A stretch of 64,000 nt of DNA from Meiothermus sp. Pnk-1 (GTDB lineage Bacteria; Deinococcota; Deinococci; Deinococcales; Thermaceae), in the NCBI RefSeq assembly GCF_003226535.1, contig NZ_QKOB01000003.1, positions 419,263 through 483,262 of the forward strand. The letters are read 5' to 3'. Position numbers and translations under genes: made by a program. The notes below the pieces were generated by a model. It was given only the letters and a program-made list of their open reading frames with translations, was not told the DNA's origin and ran no database searches. Positions 43,710 through 56,188 of the stretch are shown here, one piece after another; the first letter of the stretch is position 1; each line of letters opens with the position of its first letter.

Positions 43710-43782
43710 CCACGGCTTGCAGCCGACGGCACGCGGGTGGATACTTGGCCGCGCGCCGCGGCTGAACCGCGAGCCGTTGGGA
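43704..43782 (+). other. attC site of cassette 2
   Basis: R'' GGCTAAC (43704-43710) is the exact complement of cassette 2's 5' core GTTAGCC at 43148. The far end is GTTGGGA (43776-43782), a degenerate R'. Between them the arms CACGGCTTGCAGCCG and CGGCTGAACCGCGAGCCG are partly complementary, around a GC-rich middle (CGGGTGGATACTTGGCCGCG). At 79 bases this site is longer and less regular than attC1. Confidence 0.7.
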
Positions 43783-43797
43783 GGCCGTTGGAAAACA

Positions 43798-44313
43798 ATG
43801 AGCCTGAACGCAGACTGCGAATCTTGGCTGAAGAAGGTATCGTCAAAGGGATCGCCGATGTACATCCGTTCGTCAGGTCCTGGGCACCTCATCCTTCGCC
43901 CGTCGCGCACCCAGCTCGTGGCTCGCATCGCCTTTCTCTGCCTTTTCGCCCTCGGCGCGCTGGCCCTGATTCGGGTCAGCCCTCAGCTAGGGCCTGTGGC
44001 CTACGGGTTTGTTGGCCTGCCGCTGCTGTTCGCTCTGGACGCTCTTCTCACGTTTGCTACTCGCCTCGAGGTTGACGAGTCGGGGATCTCGCAAACCCAC
44101 TACCGCTCCAGCTGGAGCTACCGATGGGGCGAGATTGCCGGCTGGAACTTGCACGAGATGAGCCCAAAGGGGCCAAATCTCGTCGCCATCGAGTTGTACC
44201 TCGCTGCGGGTGGCCGGCAGAAGCTCACTCCCGCGCTCGTGCAGTATAAGGATGCGAATTACTTCAAGCTTCGCGAGGCCCTCCTGCACTACCTCGGCCC
44301 GCCCTCGCGGTAG
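43798..44313 (+). CDS. Cassette 3: small membrane protein with PH-like C-terminus
   Basis: 171 residues. Two adjacent hydrophobic helices (about 43-61 LVARIAFLCLFALGALALI and 67-88) follow a short charged N-terminus (LNADCESWLKKVSSKG). The C-terminal part (LEVDESGISQTHYRSSWSYR; WGEIAGWNLHEMSPKGPNL) looks like the strand pattern of bacterial PH-domain membrane proteins. Function unknown. No attC with a TCCCAAC box (the complement of the preceding core GTTGGGA) was found after the stop, so the third cassette may be truncated or the array cut off here. Confidence 0.6.
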   Translation: MSLNADCESWLKKVSSKGSPMYIRSSGPGHLILRPSRTQLVARIAFLCLFALGALALIRVSPQLGPVAYGFVGLPLLFALDALLTFATRLEVDESGISQTHYRSSWSYRWGEIAGWNLHEMSPKGPNLVAIELYLAAGGRQKLTPALVQYKDANYFKLREALLHYLGPPSR

Positions 44314-44450
44314 CGCACTTGACCATGAGCGATCCTTCGCTTGTGGTGGAGGGTGCTGCTCAACAGGCCGTGCGCGATTGCGATGGGTTCGCGGTGCGCT
44401 CGGTGAATATCGCCCATAGCATGCTTGTAAGGTCAAGTAAGGAGAAAACT
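44314..44450. other. Non-coding stretch after cassette 3
   Basis: 137 bases between the third cassette gene and the vapB remnant. A possible R'' sequence GCTCAAC occurs near 44358, but no matching GTTRRRY core follows, so no attC is claimed. The end contains AAGGAGAAAACT, the ribosome-binding site of the antitoxin remnant. Confidence 0.4.
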
Positions 44451-44703
44451 ATGCCCCGCGCAACCCTTACCAGCAAAGGCCAACTTACCCTGCCCAAGGA
44501 GGTTCGCCAGGCCCTGGGCCTGCGCGGGGGGATCGGCTCGAGGCGAGGTGGTGGGAGGGGAGATCCGGATGCGCCCCCTTCGCCGTTACCGGGCAGCTGA
44601 ACTCGCCGGTTTGCTCAAGGGCAGCCCGGTGCCCTTCGCCGGCCTCGAGGCGGAGAGGGAAGCCCTGGCCCGCGCCCTGGCCGAAAAGGAACGGGGTGGG
44701 TAG
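44451..44703 (+). pseudogene. vapB: VapB-type AbrB-fold antitoxin, frame-broken
   Basis: The first 25 or so codons (MPRATLTSKGQLTLPKEVRQ then ALGLR) are an intact AbrB/SpoVT DNA-binding N-terminus behind a good AAGGAG site. The C-terminal part of the antitoxin (GGEIRMRPLRRYRAAELAGL and onwards, ending LAEKERGG) is readable in a different frame up to the TAG at 44701-44703. Two single-base losses, near 44530 and 44548, account for the shift. It would have neutralised the neighbouring PIN toxin. Confidence 0.75.
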
Positions 44704-45087
44704 TGCGCTACTGGCTGGATACCAATGTCTTATTGCGCTTGGTGACCAAAGCCCCGGAGGACTTGTTCCAGCGGGCCCTCGAGCTGGTAGAGCAAGCCGA
44801 GGTCGGGAGGTTTTCCCTTGCACGTGGCCGAGGTTACCTACGTCATGAAAAGCCTCTACCGCTACTCACGGGTGCAGATTCGCCAGGAGCTGGGGACCGT
44901 CCTGCGGCTTGTGGCGCTGGAAGTGTTAGACGAAGAAGAAGTTCTGGCTGCATTGGATCTCATGGCCGAGCAAAACGTGGACTTTGACGATGCCTACCTG
45001 GCCATGTGGGCCTCGAGGCGAGGGGAGGGGGTGGCCTCTTTTGACCGGGACTTTGCCCGGCTGCCGGTAGCTTGGCACCAGGTTTAA
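44703..45087 (+). pseudogene. vapC: VapC PIN-domain toxin, frame-broken
   Basis: The frame from GTG 44703 gives MRYWLDTNVLLRLVTKAPED, the first PIN motif with its metal-binding Asp. From about 44818 the rest continues in another frame: HVAEVTYVMKSLYRYSR, NVDFDDAYLAMWA with the later acidic residues, and SFDRDFARLP. One frameshift near 44815 separates them. An intact protein would be a VapC RNase of about 128 residues. Both halves of the toxin-antitoxin pair are broken. Confidence 0.8.
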
Positions 45088-46280
45088 GGCGTTCTCGGCT
45101 GTGCGGAGGTTCCTCCCGCTATGTACACCGAGTGAATGGGGGTATCCCCCCAGCGGTAGAGGGGTTCCAGCGCGTTCGGGGAATCCACCACCACGAAATC
45201 GGCCTGGGCCCCCACCTCGATCTTTCCCAAATCCTTCCTTCCTAAGGCCAGCGCGGCGTGCTCGGTGTGGGCAATCAGGGCTTCTTCGGCCGAGAGGCGG
45301 CCCAGGCCGATGGTGAGCTGCATCGCGAGCCAGGGGCTGTAGAGCGGGCTGCTGCCGGGGTTGTGGTCGGTGGCGATGGCCACCCGCACGCCCGCGTCCC
45401 ACATGGCCCGCGCGTCGGGGAAGGGCTTGCGCAGGATGACTGCCGCGCCCGGTAGGACGGTGCCCACCGTGCCGGCGCGGGCCAGGGCCTGCCAGTCGCC
45501 CGGGGTAGCCTCTTCGAGGTGGTCCGCCGACAGCGCCCCGAGCTCCGCCGCGAGCTTGGTGGCCCCGGTGTGGGCGATCTGCTCGGCGTGGAGCTTGACC
45601 TTGAGGCCCTGGGACAGGGCGGCCTCGAGGATGCGCCGGGTTTCCTCGAGCGTGAAGGCCCCCTGGTCGCAGAACACGTCCACCGCCTCGGCCAGCCCGC
45701 TACGCGCCACCTCGGGGATGAGCTCGGCGGTGAACATCGCCACGTACTCCTCCCGTTCCCAGCCCTCCGGCACCACGTGGGCCAGCAGGGTAGGGAAGAC
45801 CCGCTGGGGCAGATTCTCTTTGAGATGCCGGATCACCCGCAGCATCTTGAGCTCGGCCTCGGGAAGGAGGCCGTAGCCGCTCTTGACCTCGAGGGCCGTC
45901 ACCCCCTGGGCCAGGAAGAGGGCGGCGCGGGCTTTGGCCAGCGCGTAAAGCTCCTCCTCGGAGGCGGCAGCCGTGGCCCGCACCGTCGCGTAGATCCCGC
46001 CCCCGGCGGCCAGGATGGCCTCGTAGCGCTCGCCCCGGGCGCGCTTTAGGTACTCGCCCAGCCGGTTCCCGCCGTAGACCAGGTGGGTGTGCGCGTCCAC
46101 GATGCCCGGCACCACCCCGCGCCCGCCCAGGTCGGCGCGGGGCCAGCCGCGGTACGCCTCCGGCAGGTCCTCTTCGGCCCCCACCCAGACAAAACGCCCC
46201 TCCTGCACCGCGAGGGCGGCGCGCTCGAGCCTTTCCCTCGGGGTGTACAGCTCGGCGATGCCCGTAAATACCCGTTTCAT
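45084..46280 (-). CDS. hutI: Imidazolonepropionase
   Basis: A 398-residue amidohydrolase with the metal-binding [10 protein letters not shown], later histidines in [10 protein letters not shown] and SADHLEEA, and the acidic ligand in [11 protein letters not shown]. It hydrolyses 4-imidazolone-5-propionate to N-formimino-L-glutamate, the third step of histidine degradation. The start ATG 46280 overlaps the hutU stop by 4 bases. The large upstream open frame is a shadow of hutU. Confidence 0.95.
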   Translation of the reverse strand: MKRVFTGIAELYTPRERLERAALAVQEGRFVWVGAEEDLPEAYRGWPRADLGGRGVVPGIVDAHTHLVYGGNRLGEYLKRARGERYEAILAAGGGIYATVRATAAASEEELYALAKARAALFLAQGVTALEVKSGYGLLPEAELKMLRVIRHLKENLPQRVFPTLLAHVVPEGWEREEYVAMFTAELIPEVARSGLAEAVDVFCDQGAFTLEETRRILEAALSQGLKVKLHAEQIAHTGATKLAAELGALSADHLEEATPGDWQALARAGTVGTVLPGAAVILRKPFPDARAMWDAGVRVAIATDHNPGSSPLYSPWLAMQLTIGLGRLSAEEALIAHTEHAALALGRKDLGKIEVGAQADFVVVDSPNALEPLYRWGDTPIHSVYIAGGTSAQPRTP

Positions 46281-47926
46281 CCTTCTTCCCACCCCGCCAG
46301 GTCCAGGCCGCGTTCGCGGGCCACCCGCTTGGCCGAGTCGTAGCCCGCGTGGGCGTGGCGCATCACGCCGGTGCCGGGGTCGTTGGTGAGGACGCGCTCG
46401 AGCCGGTAGGCGGCCTCCTCCGAGCCGTCCGCCACCGTGACCTGCCCGGCGTGGAGGCTGTAGCCCATCCCTACCCCGCCGCCGTGGTGGAAGCTGACCC
46501 ACCCCGCGCCCGAGACCGCGTTGAGGGCGAAGTTGAGGAGGGGCCAGTCGGCCACCGCGTCGGAGCCATCCAGCATGGCCTCGGTCTCGCGGTAGGGGGA
46601 GGCCACCGACCCAGCGTCGAGGTGGTCGCGCCCGATGACGATGGGGGCCTCGAGTTCGCCCCTCGCCACCATCTCGTTGAAGCAAAGCCCGGCCCTCTCG
46701 CGCTCCCGGTAGCCCAGCCAGCAGATGCGGGCCGGGAGGCCCTGGAACTTGAACTTCTTCACGCCCTCGCTGAGCCAGCGGCGTAGGTGCTCGTCCTCGG
46801 GGAAGAGCTCGAGCACGGCCTGATCGGTCTTGTAGATGTCCTCCGGCTTGCCGGAGAGGGCCACCCAGCGAAAAGGCCCCCGCCCCTCGCAGAACTGGTC
46901 GCGGATGAAGGCGGGCACGAAGCCGGGGTAGCTGAAGGCTTCCGCGAAGCCCCCCTCTTTGGCGAAGGCCCGCAGGTTGTTGCCGTAGTCGAAAGCCACC
47001 GCGCCCTGCTTCTGCATCTCCACGATGGCGCGGCAGTGGGTGGCCATGTCGTGCAGGACTCGTTCCTTGTAGCCCTCGGGGTCGCGCTGGCGCAGGAGGG
47101 CTGGGTCTTCGTCGGCGTGCAGGATGGGGATGTAGCCGTGGAGGGGGTCGTGGGCGCTGGTCTGGTCGGTGACCAGCTCGGGGGTGAAGCCCCGGCGCAC
47201 CATCTCCGGCAGCACCTGGGCGGTGTTGCCCAACAGCCCGATGGAGAGCGCTTGGCCCTTGCGCTTGGCCGCCTCGGCCAGCCGCAGGGCTTCGTCGAGC
47301 GAGTCGGCCCGCAGGTCGAGGTAGGCGGTGTCCAGGCGGCGCTGGATGCGCCCCGGGTCGATCTCCACGCAGATCGCCACCCCGCCGTTGAGGGTCACGG
47401 CCAGGGGTTGCGCCCCGCCCATGCCGCCTAGCCCGCCGGTTACCGTGATGGTGCCCTTCAAGGAGCCGCCGAAGTGCTTCTTGGCCGCGGCGGCGAAGGT
47501 CTCGTAGGTGCCCTGCAGGATGCCCTGGGTGCCGATGTAGATCCAGCTCCCGGCGGTCATCTGGCCGTACATCATCAGGCCCAGCCGGTCCAGGCGGTCG
47601 AACTCCTCCCAAGTGGCCCATCTGGGGACCAAGTTGGAGTTGGCGAGGATCACCCGGGGGGCCAGGGGCTGGGTGCGGAACACCCCCACCGCCCGGCCCG
47701 ACTGCACCAAGAGGGTCTCGTCGTTCTCGAGCCGCTCCAGCACCGCCAGGATGCGCTGTAAGTCCTGATGGCTGCGGGCCGCCTTGCCGCGCCCGCCGTA
47801 GACGATGAGCTCTTCGGGCCGCTCGGCCACCTCGGGGTCGAGGTTGTTCAGAAGCATGCGTTTGGCGGCTTCCTGGATCCAGCCTTTGGCGGTTTTGGTG
47901 GGGCCTCGGGGGGCTCGGTAGATCAT
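46277..47926 (-). CDS. hutU: Urocanate hydratase
   Basis: A 549-residue NAD-dependent enzyme. [15 protein letters not shown] sequence ([13 protein letters not shown]) starts the family region, and [19 protein letters not shown] is its conserved NAD-binding loop; [18 protein letters not shown] and [20 protein letters not shown] are other signatures. It converts urocanate to imidazolonepropionate. It is co-translated with hutI and preceded by hutC with a 4-base overlap. Confidence 0.96.
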   Translation of the reverse strand: MIYRAPRGPTKTAKGWIQEAAKRMLLNNLDPEVAERPEELIVYGGRGKAARSHQDLQRILAVLERLENDETLLVQSGRAVGVFRTQPLAPRVILANSNLVPRWATWEEFDRLDRLGLMMYGQMTAGSWIYIGTQGILQGTYETFAAAAKKHFGGSLKGTITVTGGLGGMGGAQPLAVTLNGGVAICVEIDPGRIQRRLDTAYLDLRADSLDEALRLAEAAKRKGQALSIGLLGNTAQVLPEMVRRGFTPELVTDQTSAHDPLHGYIPILHADEDPALLRQRDPEGYKERVLHDMATHCRAIVEMQKQGAVAFDYGNNLRAFAKEGGFAEAFSYPGFVPAFIRDQFCEGRGPFRWVALSGKPEDIYKTDQAVLELFPEDEHLRRWLSEGVKKFKFQGLPARICWLGYRERERAGLCFNEMVARGELEAPIVIGRDHLDAGSVASPYRETEAMLDGSDAVADWPLLNFALNAVSGAGWVSFHHGGGVGMGYSLHAGQVTVADGSEEAAYRLERVLTNDPGTGVMRHAHAGYDSAKRVARERGLDLAGWEEG

Positions 47927-48618
47927 GGATTTCCTCCTTGGGGGGTGAAGGTGTCTTCAAGAAAGTAGCGGTCCCCGCGCATCAGGTACTCGACCCAGGT
48001 CACGGGGGTTTGGAGGGTATAGGTCACGCGCTCCAGCCGCAGCCCCGGCGCCGCGGCGGGTTGGGCCAGCAGGGCGGCGACCTCGGGCTCGAGCCCAACA
48101 GCCTCGAGGCGCTGCCACACCTTGGTCAGCGGCAGGCCGAGCCGGTGCACCAGGATCTCGTGGAGGGATTCGGCCTCGAGGTCGTGCTCCAGGATGCTCT
48201 GGCACAGATCGGCCCGCAGGTAGCGGGTCTCGAGGATCACCGGCTCCTCGTCCAGAAAGCGCAGGCGGCGCACGCAGAGGGTGTCGGAGGTGTCCAGCTT
48301 CTCGGCCACCTCGGCGGGGGCCCTCCGGGGCTCGGCCAGGAGCACCCGGGTCCGGGGCACGGCCCCTTGTGCGGCGGCGAACTCGTAGAAGGGCCGCACC
48401 CGCAGCGAGCCCTGGCTGAAGCGGCGCTGGGCGGGGAAGCTGCCCTTGCCCTGCTGCCGGAAGAGGTAGCCCTCGCGCTCGAGCTCCTGCAAAGCCCGCC
48501 GCGCGGTCATGCGGCTGACGCCGAAGCGCCGGGAGAGCTGGTTCTCCGAGAGGGGAAAACCGGGCTGGGGCTTGGCCAGTTCGCGCAACACCGCTTCTTT
48601 GACCTGAAGGTACTTCAC
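47923..48618 (-). CDS. hutC: GntR/HutC-family repressor of histidine utilisation
   Basis: A 231-residue regulator: an N-terminal GntR winged helix ([40 protein letters not shown]) and a C-terminal UTRA ligand domain ([20 protein letters not shown]). HutC proteins bind urocanate and repress hut genes. It lies divergent to hutH, 50 bases away, with a TGTATATACA-type palindrome between, and co-directionally just upstream of hutU. Confidence 0.92.
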   Translation of the reverse strand: MKYLQVKEAVLRELAKPQPGFPLSENQLSRRFGVSRMTARRALQELEREGYLFRQQGKGSFPAQRRFSQGSLRVRPFYEFAAAQGAVPRTRVLLAEPRRAPAEVAEKLDTSDTLCVRRLRFLDEEPVILETRYLRADLCQSILEHDLEAESLHEILVHRLGLPLTKVWQRLEAVGLEPEVAALLAQPAAAPGLRLERVTYTLQTPVTWVEYLMRGDRYFLEDTFTPQGGNP

Positions 48619-48632
48619 AAAGGAACCTCAGA

Positions 48633-48646
48633 GTTGTATATACAAC
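48633..48646. promoter_or_regulatory. HutC operator palindrome GTTGTATATACAAC
   Basis: A perfect 14-base palindrome in the 50-base space between divergent hutC and hutH. It contains TGTATATACA, the sequence established for HutC binding in Pseudomonas. It should block both promoters until urocanate is present. Confidence 0.75.
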
Positions 48647-48668
48647 CTAGCGTGAAGCGAGGTCAAGC

Positions 48669-50189
48669 ATGGTCGAACTGGATAGGGGGCTAGGGCTCGA
48701 GGCCTTTGAGCGCGTGGTGCGCGGGGGTGAGCCGGTGAGGCTCGCGCAGGCCGCGCGCGAACGGGTGGCCCGTTGCCGGGCCTTGGTGGATGAGCTGGTG
48801 GAGCGGGGGGCGCCGGTCTACGGCCTCAACACCGGCTTCGGCAAGCTGGCGACGGTACGCATCGCGCCGCAGGACCTCAGGCGCTTGCAGCGTAACCTGC
48901 TCTTATCCCACGCCATCGGGGTGGGGGCGCCCTTCCCCGCCGAAGTGGTGCGGGGCATGCTCCTCTTGCGGGTGCAGAGCCTGGCCATGGGCTACTCCGG
49001 GGTGCGAGAGGTGGTGCTCGACTACCTGACGGAGTTCCTCAACCGGGGCATCACCCCGGTGGTGCCCTCTCAGGGCTCGGTGGGGGCTTCGGGGGACCTG
49101 GCTCCCCTGGCCCACATGTGCCTGCCCTTGATCGGGGAGGGTGAGGTGGAGTACCGGGGGCAGGTGCGCCCAGCGGGCGAGGTGTTGCGGGAGTTGGGTT
49201 TGGAGCCCTTGGAGCTCGAGGCCAAGGAGGGCCTGGCCCTCATCAACGGTACCCAGGCCATGGCCTCGCTGCTGGCCCTGTTGCTCCTCGACAGCGCGGT
49301 CTTGCTCAAAACCGCGGACATCGCCGCCGCCATGAGCGTCGAGGCCCTCAAGGCCAGCCACCGCCCCTTCGACGAGGCGGTGGGCCGACTGCGCCCCCAC
49401 CCCGGCATCGCCGCCACCAGCGCCAACGTGCGCAAGCTCCTGCACGACTCCGAGATCATGCGCTCGCACCTCGACTGCGACAAGGTGCAAGACGCCTACA
49501 GCCTGCGGGCGGTCCCCCAGGTGCACGGGGCCAGCCGCGACGCCCTAGCCCACGTGCGGGAGGTGGTGCTGCGCGAGATGGTAAGCGTCACCGACAACCC
49601 TTTGATCCTCCCCGAGGAAGGGCGCACCCTCTCGGCGGGCAACTTCCACGGCCAGCCCCTGGCCCTGGCCGCCGACTACGCGGGCATCGCCCTGGCCGAG
49701 CTGGCCAACATCTCCGAGCGCCGCATCGAGCAGATGTTGAACCCCGCCCTCTCCGGCCTCCCGGCCTTTTTGGCCGAGGGCAGCGGGCTCAACTCCGGCC
49801 TGATGATCAGCCAGTACACCGCCGCCGCCCTGGTGAGCGAGAACAAGGTGCTCGCCCACCCGGCCTCCGTAGACTCCATCCCCACCAGCGCCAACCAGGA
49901 GGACCACGTCTCGATGGGCACCCACGCCGCCCGCAAGGCCCGCGCCATCTACGAGAACGTGCTGTGGGTGCTCTCCATCGAGCTGGCCTCCGCCGCCCAG
50001 GCCCTCGACTTCCACGCCCCGCTGCGGCCAGGCAAGGGTGTGGAGGCCATCTACCGGCGCATCCGGCAGGAGATCCCGCACTTAGACCGCGACCGCTACC
50101 TCAAGCCCGAGCTCTCGCGCCTGCGGGAGCTGATCCGCTCGGGAACGCTGGTGCGGGTGGCAGAGGAGGTAGTCGGCGCGCTGGCCTAG
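48669..50189 (+). CDS. hutH: Histidine ammonia-lyase
   Basis: A 506-residue enzyme with the self-forming MIO prosthetic group tripeptide Ala-Ser-Gly at 140-142 ([14 protein letters not shown]), the tyrosine of [10 protein letters not shown] near 51, and the [14 protein letters not shown] motif. It converts histidine to urocanate, the first step of the pathway. Transcribed divergently from hutC/hutU/hutI. The start ATG follows GAGGTCAAGC. Confidence 0.96.
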   Translation: MVELDRGLGLEAFERVVRGGEPVRLAQAARERVARCRALVDELVERGAPVYGLNTGFGKLATVRIAPQDLRRLQRNLLLSHAIGVGAPFPAEVVRGMLLLRVQSLAMGYSGVREVVLDYLTEFLNRGITPVVPSQGSVGASGDLAPLAHMCLPLIGEGEVEYRGQVRPAGEVLRELGLEPLELEAKEGLALINGTQAMASLLALLLLDSAVLLKTADIAAAMSVEALKASHRPFDEAVGRLRPHPGIAATSANVRKLLHDSEIMRSHLDCDKVQDAYSLRAVPQVHGASRDALAHVREVVLREMVSVTDNPLILPEEGRTLSAGNFHGQPLALAADYAGIALAELANISERRIEQMLNPALSGLPAFLAEGSGLNSGLMISQYTAAALVSENKVLAHPASVDSIPTSANQEDHVSMGTHAARKARAIYENVLWVLSIELASAAQALDFHAPLRPGKGVEAIYRRIRQEIPHLDRDRYLKPELSRLRELIRSGTLVRVAEEVVGALA

Positions 50190-50905
50190 CGCTCCTCGAG
50201 CACCCCTTGCTTGAGCAGCGCTGGGAGGATCGCTTCTCCGACCCGCAGTAAGGCATAGCTTCCCAACCTGCGGGCTATCGTCTTGAGGCAGCGCAGGTGC
50301 TGCTCGAGCGCCTCCAGATACCTCTCGACCTCGAGGCGGCCCACTTCCATCCGCTCGTTGGTCTCCACGTCGTGTAGCCAGGCCTCGGTGAGGCTGGGCG
50401 AAAGCTCTTCGGGGGCCATCACCTGCACCAGCACCACCCGCTTTAGCCGCTTTAAGAGTCGCCCCCAGTCCAGCTCGTCGAGCCCGTCGGTGATGAGGAC
50501 GGTGGCCCCTCGGGGCCGGGGGACGCGCAGAAGTTCGGCGGGGCCAGCGGCGACGGCACGGCTCTTGCCGCGATAAGGCCCGGCCCCCCACAGCGTTGCC
50601 CCCTCGGCCTTGGCTGCCCTCGCCAGCACGTGCAAGACCCGCTCGGCGTACTCGGCCTTGCCGTAGAGCCCCATGCTGGGCGAGCCGTCCAGAAAAAAGG
50701 TGAAACGGGCGGGGGCCTCGGCCTGGAAGGTGCGGGTATAAAGCCGCCCGGCACGCGCGTAGGCTTTCCAGTCCACAAAGCGCGGCTCGTCGCCGGGCAC
50801 GTAGCCGCGCAGCTCGTAAAACTCGAGCCCCCGCCCTGGCCGGGCCTGGTTGCGCTCTCCGGCAAAAGGCTGGGTGGGGCGGGTACGGATGCGGTAGCGG
50901 GTCAT
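50186..50905 (-). CDS. DUF58 / von Willebrand factor A-like protein
   Basis: A 239-residue protein. [20 protein letters not shown] is the DUF58 signature and [10 protein letters not shown] is the MIDAS-like DxSxS metal site of a vWA domain. There are no membrane helices. Together with the MoxR ATPase upstream it forms the usual MoxR-DUF58 pair, thought to help activate or assemble protein complexes. The 3' end overlaps hutH by 4 bases. Confidence 0.85.
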   Translation of the reverse strand: MTRYRIRTRPTQPFAGERNQARPGRGLEFYELRGYVPGDEPRFVDWKAYARAGRLYTRTFQAEAPARFTFFLDGSPSMGLYGKAEYAERVLHVLARAAKAEGATLWGAGPYRGKSRAVAAGPAELLRVPRPRGATVLITDGLDELDWGRLLKRLKRVVLVQVMAPEELSPSLTEAWLHDVETNERMEVGRLEVERYLEALEQHLRCLKTIARRLGSYALLRVGEAILPALLKQGVLEER

Positions 50906-50955
50906 AATGGTGGCGCGTCTTACCCTAGGTCAAAAAAGCTTTGGCGGTGTGCCCT

Positions 50956-51864
50956 TCACTTCGCCACCGTTCTGCGCAGCAAATCTTGCAACACCGCCTC
51001 GACGGTGATCCCTTCAAACTGGGCTTCCTCGCTGAGCAGGAGGCGGTGGGAGAGGGCAGGCTGGGCCGCGGCGCGCAAGTCTTCCCAGTCTAGATGGGCG
51101 CGGCCAGCCAGGTAGGCCAGGCTCTTGGCCAACGCCAGCCAAGCCTTGGCCCCGCGCGGGGAGAGGGCCATGCGCAGGCGCTTGTCTTCCTGGGCGAGCT
51201 GGGCGGTGTTGGCGATGGCCTCGATGGCCGCGCTGCTCACCACCACCTGCCGGGATTCCTCTCGGGCTGCCAGCAGGTCGAGCCCCTCCACCCTTTTGGG
51301 CGGGGCCGGTTCTTCGCGCAGGATGCGCAGCCAAGTCGCGCGAGGAGGGGGTGTTACGGTGATCTTGCTCATGAAGCGGTCGAGCTGGGCTTCGGGAAGG
51401 GGGTAGGTGCCCTCGAGCTCAAGGGGGTTTTGCGTCGCCAGCACCAAGAAAGGCTGCGGTAGCGGGTAGCGTTCGCCGGCCACGGTCACGGCGGCTTCCT
51501 GCATGGCCTCGAGCAGGGCCGACTGGGTTTTGGGGGTGGCCCGGTTGATCTCGTCGGCCAGCACCACCTGAGCAAAGATGGGGCCGGGCCGAAAGACAAA
51601 GGCCCCGTCTTCCAAAATCTCCGTTCCGGTCACGTCGGCTGGGAGGAGGTCAGGGGTGAACTGGATGCGCCGGTAGGAGAGGCCGGAAGCTTCGGAGAAG
51701 GCCCGCGCCAACATAGTTTTGCCCAGGCCCGGCAGCCCCTCCAGCAGGGCGTGGCCCCCGGCTATCGCGGTGGCTAAAAGTTCCCTTATTACCCGCTCCT
51801 GTCCGAAGAGCACCGAGGAGAGTTCGGCCTCGAGCTTGACCAATCCGCTTCGCACTTCTGCCAC
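50956..51864 (-). CDS. MoxR-family AAA+ ATPase
   Basis: A 302-residue ATPase with Walker A EGLPGLGKTML, Walker B VVLADEINRATPKTQ and sensor 1 LATQNPLELEG. The GTG start at 51864 follows a TATAGT -10 box by 6 bases on the minus strand, so a leaderless transcript is predicted; the longer open frame (ATG further up) lacks family similarity. It is followed after 50 bases by the DUF58 partner. Confidence 0.9.
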   Translation of the reverse strand: MAEVRSGLVKLEAELSSVLFGQERVIRELLATAIAGGHALLEGLPGLGKTMLARAFSEASGLSYRRIQFTPDLLPADVTGTEILEDGAFVFRPGPIFAQVVLADEINRATPKTQSALLEAMQEAAVTVAGERYPLPQPFLVLATQNPLELEGTYPLPEAQLDRFMSKITVTPPPRATWLRILREEPAPPKRVEGLDLLAAREESRQVVVSSAAIEAIANTAQLAQEDKRLRMALSPRGAKAWLALAKSLAYLAGRAHLDWEDLRAAAQPALSHRLLLSEEAQFEGITVEAVLQDLLRRTVAK

Positions 51865-51870
51865 GATCTG

Positions 51871-51876
51871 ACTATA
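51871..51876 (-). promoter_or_regulatory. -10 box TATAGT of the moxR gene
   Basis: On the minus strand TATAGT, then CAGATC (6 bases), then GTG. The short distance is compatible only with a leaderless mRNA starting at the GTG. This decides the start of the ATPase. Confidence 0.5.
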
Positions 51877-51910
51877 CCGGGCTGGGCACAGCCGCGTCGC
51901 CAAGCACCGC

Positions 51911-51939
51911 TTGACCCCCGGCTTCCCCCACTCCACAAT
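51911..51939 (+). promoter_or_regulatory. Promoter of tsaD: -35 TTGACC, -10 CACAAT
   Basis: TTGACC at 51911-51916 and CACAAT at 51934-51939 are 17 bases apart, the standard sigma-A spacing. The GTG start of tsaD is at 51946, 6 bases after the -10 box, again a leaderless arrangement. Confidence 0.55.
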
Positions 51940-51945
51940 CGGGGT

Positions 51946-52929
51946 GTGTGGGTGCTAGGCATCGATACCTCCTGCGACGACACCGGGGTTGGCCTCGTCC
52001 GAGACGGCAAGGTGGTGGCCAACCGGGTCGCCTCGCAGACCCTGCTCCACCAGAAGTTCGGCGGGGTGGTGCCCGAGCTGGCCTCGCGCGAGCACACCCA
52101 GGTGATCGACGGGCTGGTCGAGTTGGCCCTGTCGGACGCCGGGATCGGCGTGTCGGACTTGAATCTGATCGCCGCCACCCGTGGTCCGGGCCTCATCGGA
52201 GCCTTGCTGGTAGGACTTTCTTACGCTAAGGGGCTAGCGCTGGCCTTGGGGAGACCTTTTGTGGGGATACACCACCTCGAGGGCCACCTCTATGCAGCTT
52301 TAGCCGATCATCCCGAGGTGGAACCCCCCTTCCTGGCCCTATTGGCTTCGGGCGGGCATACCCATTTGTTCCAGGTCACGGCCTGGGGCGAGTACGCGCT
52401 GTTGGGGGCGACCCGCGACGACGCGGCAGGGGAGGCCTTTGACAAGGTGGCTAGGATGCTGGGGTTGGGCTATCCCGGCGGGCCAGAGATCGAGAGGTTG
52501 GCCCGAGAAGGCGACCCCAGAGCGGTGCCGTTCTCGGTACCCCTGCAAGACCAGATCGGCTACGAGTTCAGCTTCTCCGGGCTCAAGACCGCCGCCCAGC
52601 GCTTCGTGGAGAAAGGTTACGCCAAGGCCGATATCGCCGCCGGATTCCAGCGGGTGGTGGTCGAACACCTGGCCAGCGTGGTGATGCGCGCCGCTAGCGA
52701 TACTGGCCTGTCCATCCTCTTGATCTCTGGCGGGGTGGCGGCCAACCGGGCGTTGCAGGAGCGCTTTGCCGAGGCGGGCTTACGGGTTTTGTTCCCTCCG
52801 CGCGGCCTTTCCACCGACAACGGGGCCATGATCGCCTTGGCCGCCTGGCGTCGCTGGAAGGGAGAAGGCGACAGCCTGACCATCCCGGCAGCGGCTTATC
52901 TCCCGCTGGCCAGCGCACGGGCAACCTGA
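51946..52929 (+). CDS. tsaD: tRNA N6-adenosine threonylcarbamoyltransferase
   Basis: A 327-residue ASKHA-fold protein. VLGIDTSCDDTGVGLV is the N-terminal signature, HHLEGHLYAAL supplies the two metal-binding histidines, LLASGGHTHLF and GGVAANRAL are later conserved motifs, and DNGAMIALA closes the metal site. With TsaB (encoded at 40693-41220) it makes t6A37 in tRNAs. The start is GTG 51946; an overlapping GTG at 51944 is out of frame. Confidence 0.96.
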   Translation: MWVLGIDTSCDDTGVGLVRDGKVVANRVASQTLLHQKFGGVVPELASREHTQVIDGLVELALSDAGIGVSDLNLIAATRGPGLIGALLVGLSYAKGLALALGRPFVGIHHLEGHLYAALADHPEVEPPFLALLASGGHTHLFQVTAWGEYALLGATRDDAAGEAFDKVARMLGLGYPGGPEIERLAREGDPRAVPFSVPLQDQIGYEFSFSGLKTAAQRFVEKGYAKADIAAGFQRVVVEHLASVVMRAASDTGLSILLISGGVAANRALQERFAEAGLRVLFPPRGLSTDNGAMIALAAWRRWKGEGDSLTIPAAAYLPLASARAT

Positions 52930-53077
52930 TCTTCGGGGCATTGTGCGGCCCTCCCGTCGCTCGGGCCAATCGTGTTTCCAGACCATCGGCGATTCGGCTT
53001 AGGGCATTCGGCGGTTGACGTTTGGGCTTTTTGGCTACCCTTTCCTCATCTTGGGGGGGTAGACTAGCGCTTGGATT

Positions 53078-56086
<3,009 letters not shown>

Positions 56087-56188
56087 GTCCTACGTCTTAC
56101 GGCGCGTGCAAAACGCCGTCTGCCAGGAAAGCGTGCGCAAGTCTTCTCGCCCCACCCTTCAAGGCGTGGCACATGTGGCCTAAGTAAC

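Noticed and set aside
44358..44420. Third attC site after cassette 3
   Set aside because: Only a GCTCAAC-like box is present; no GTTRRRY core follows, and it is not complementary to the preceding core GTTGGGA.
46281..47960. Long upstream extension of the hutI frame (958 residues in total)
   Set aside because: Only the part ending at 45084 from ATG 46280 is imidazolonepropionase; the rest is an Arg/Pro/Gly-rich shadow of hutU.
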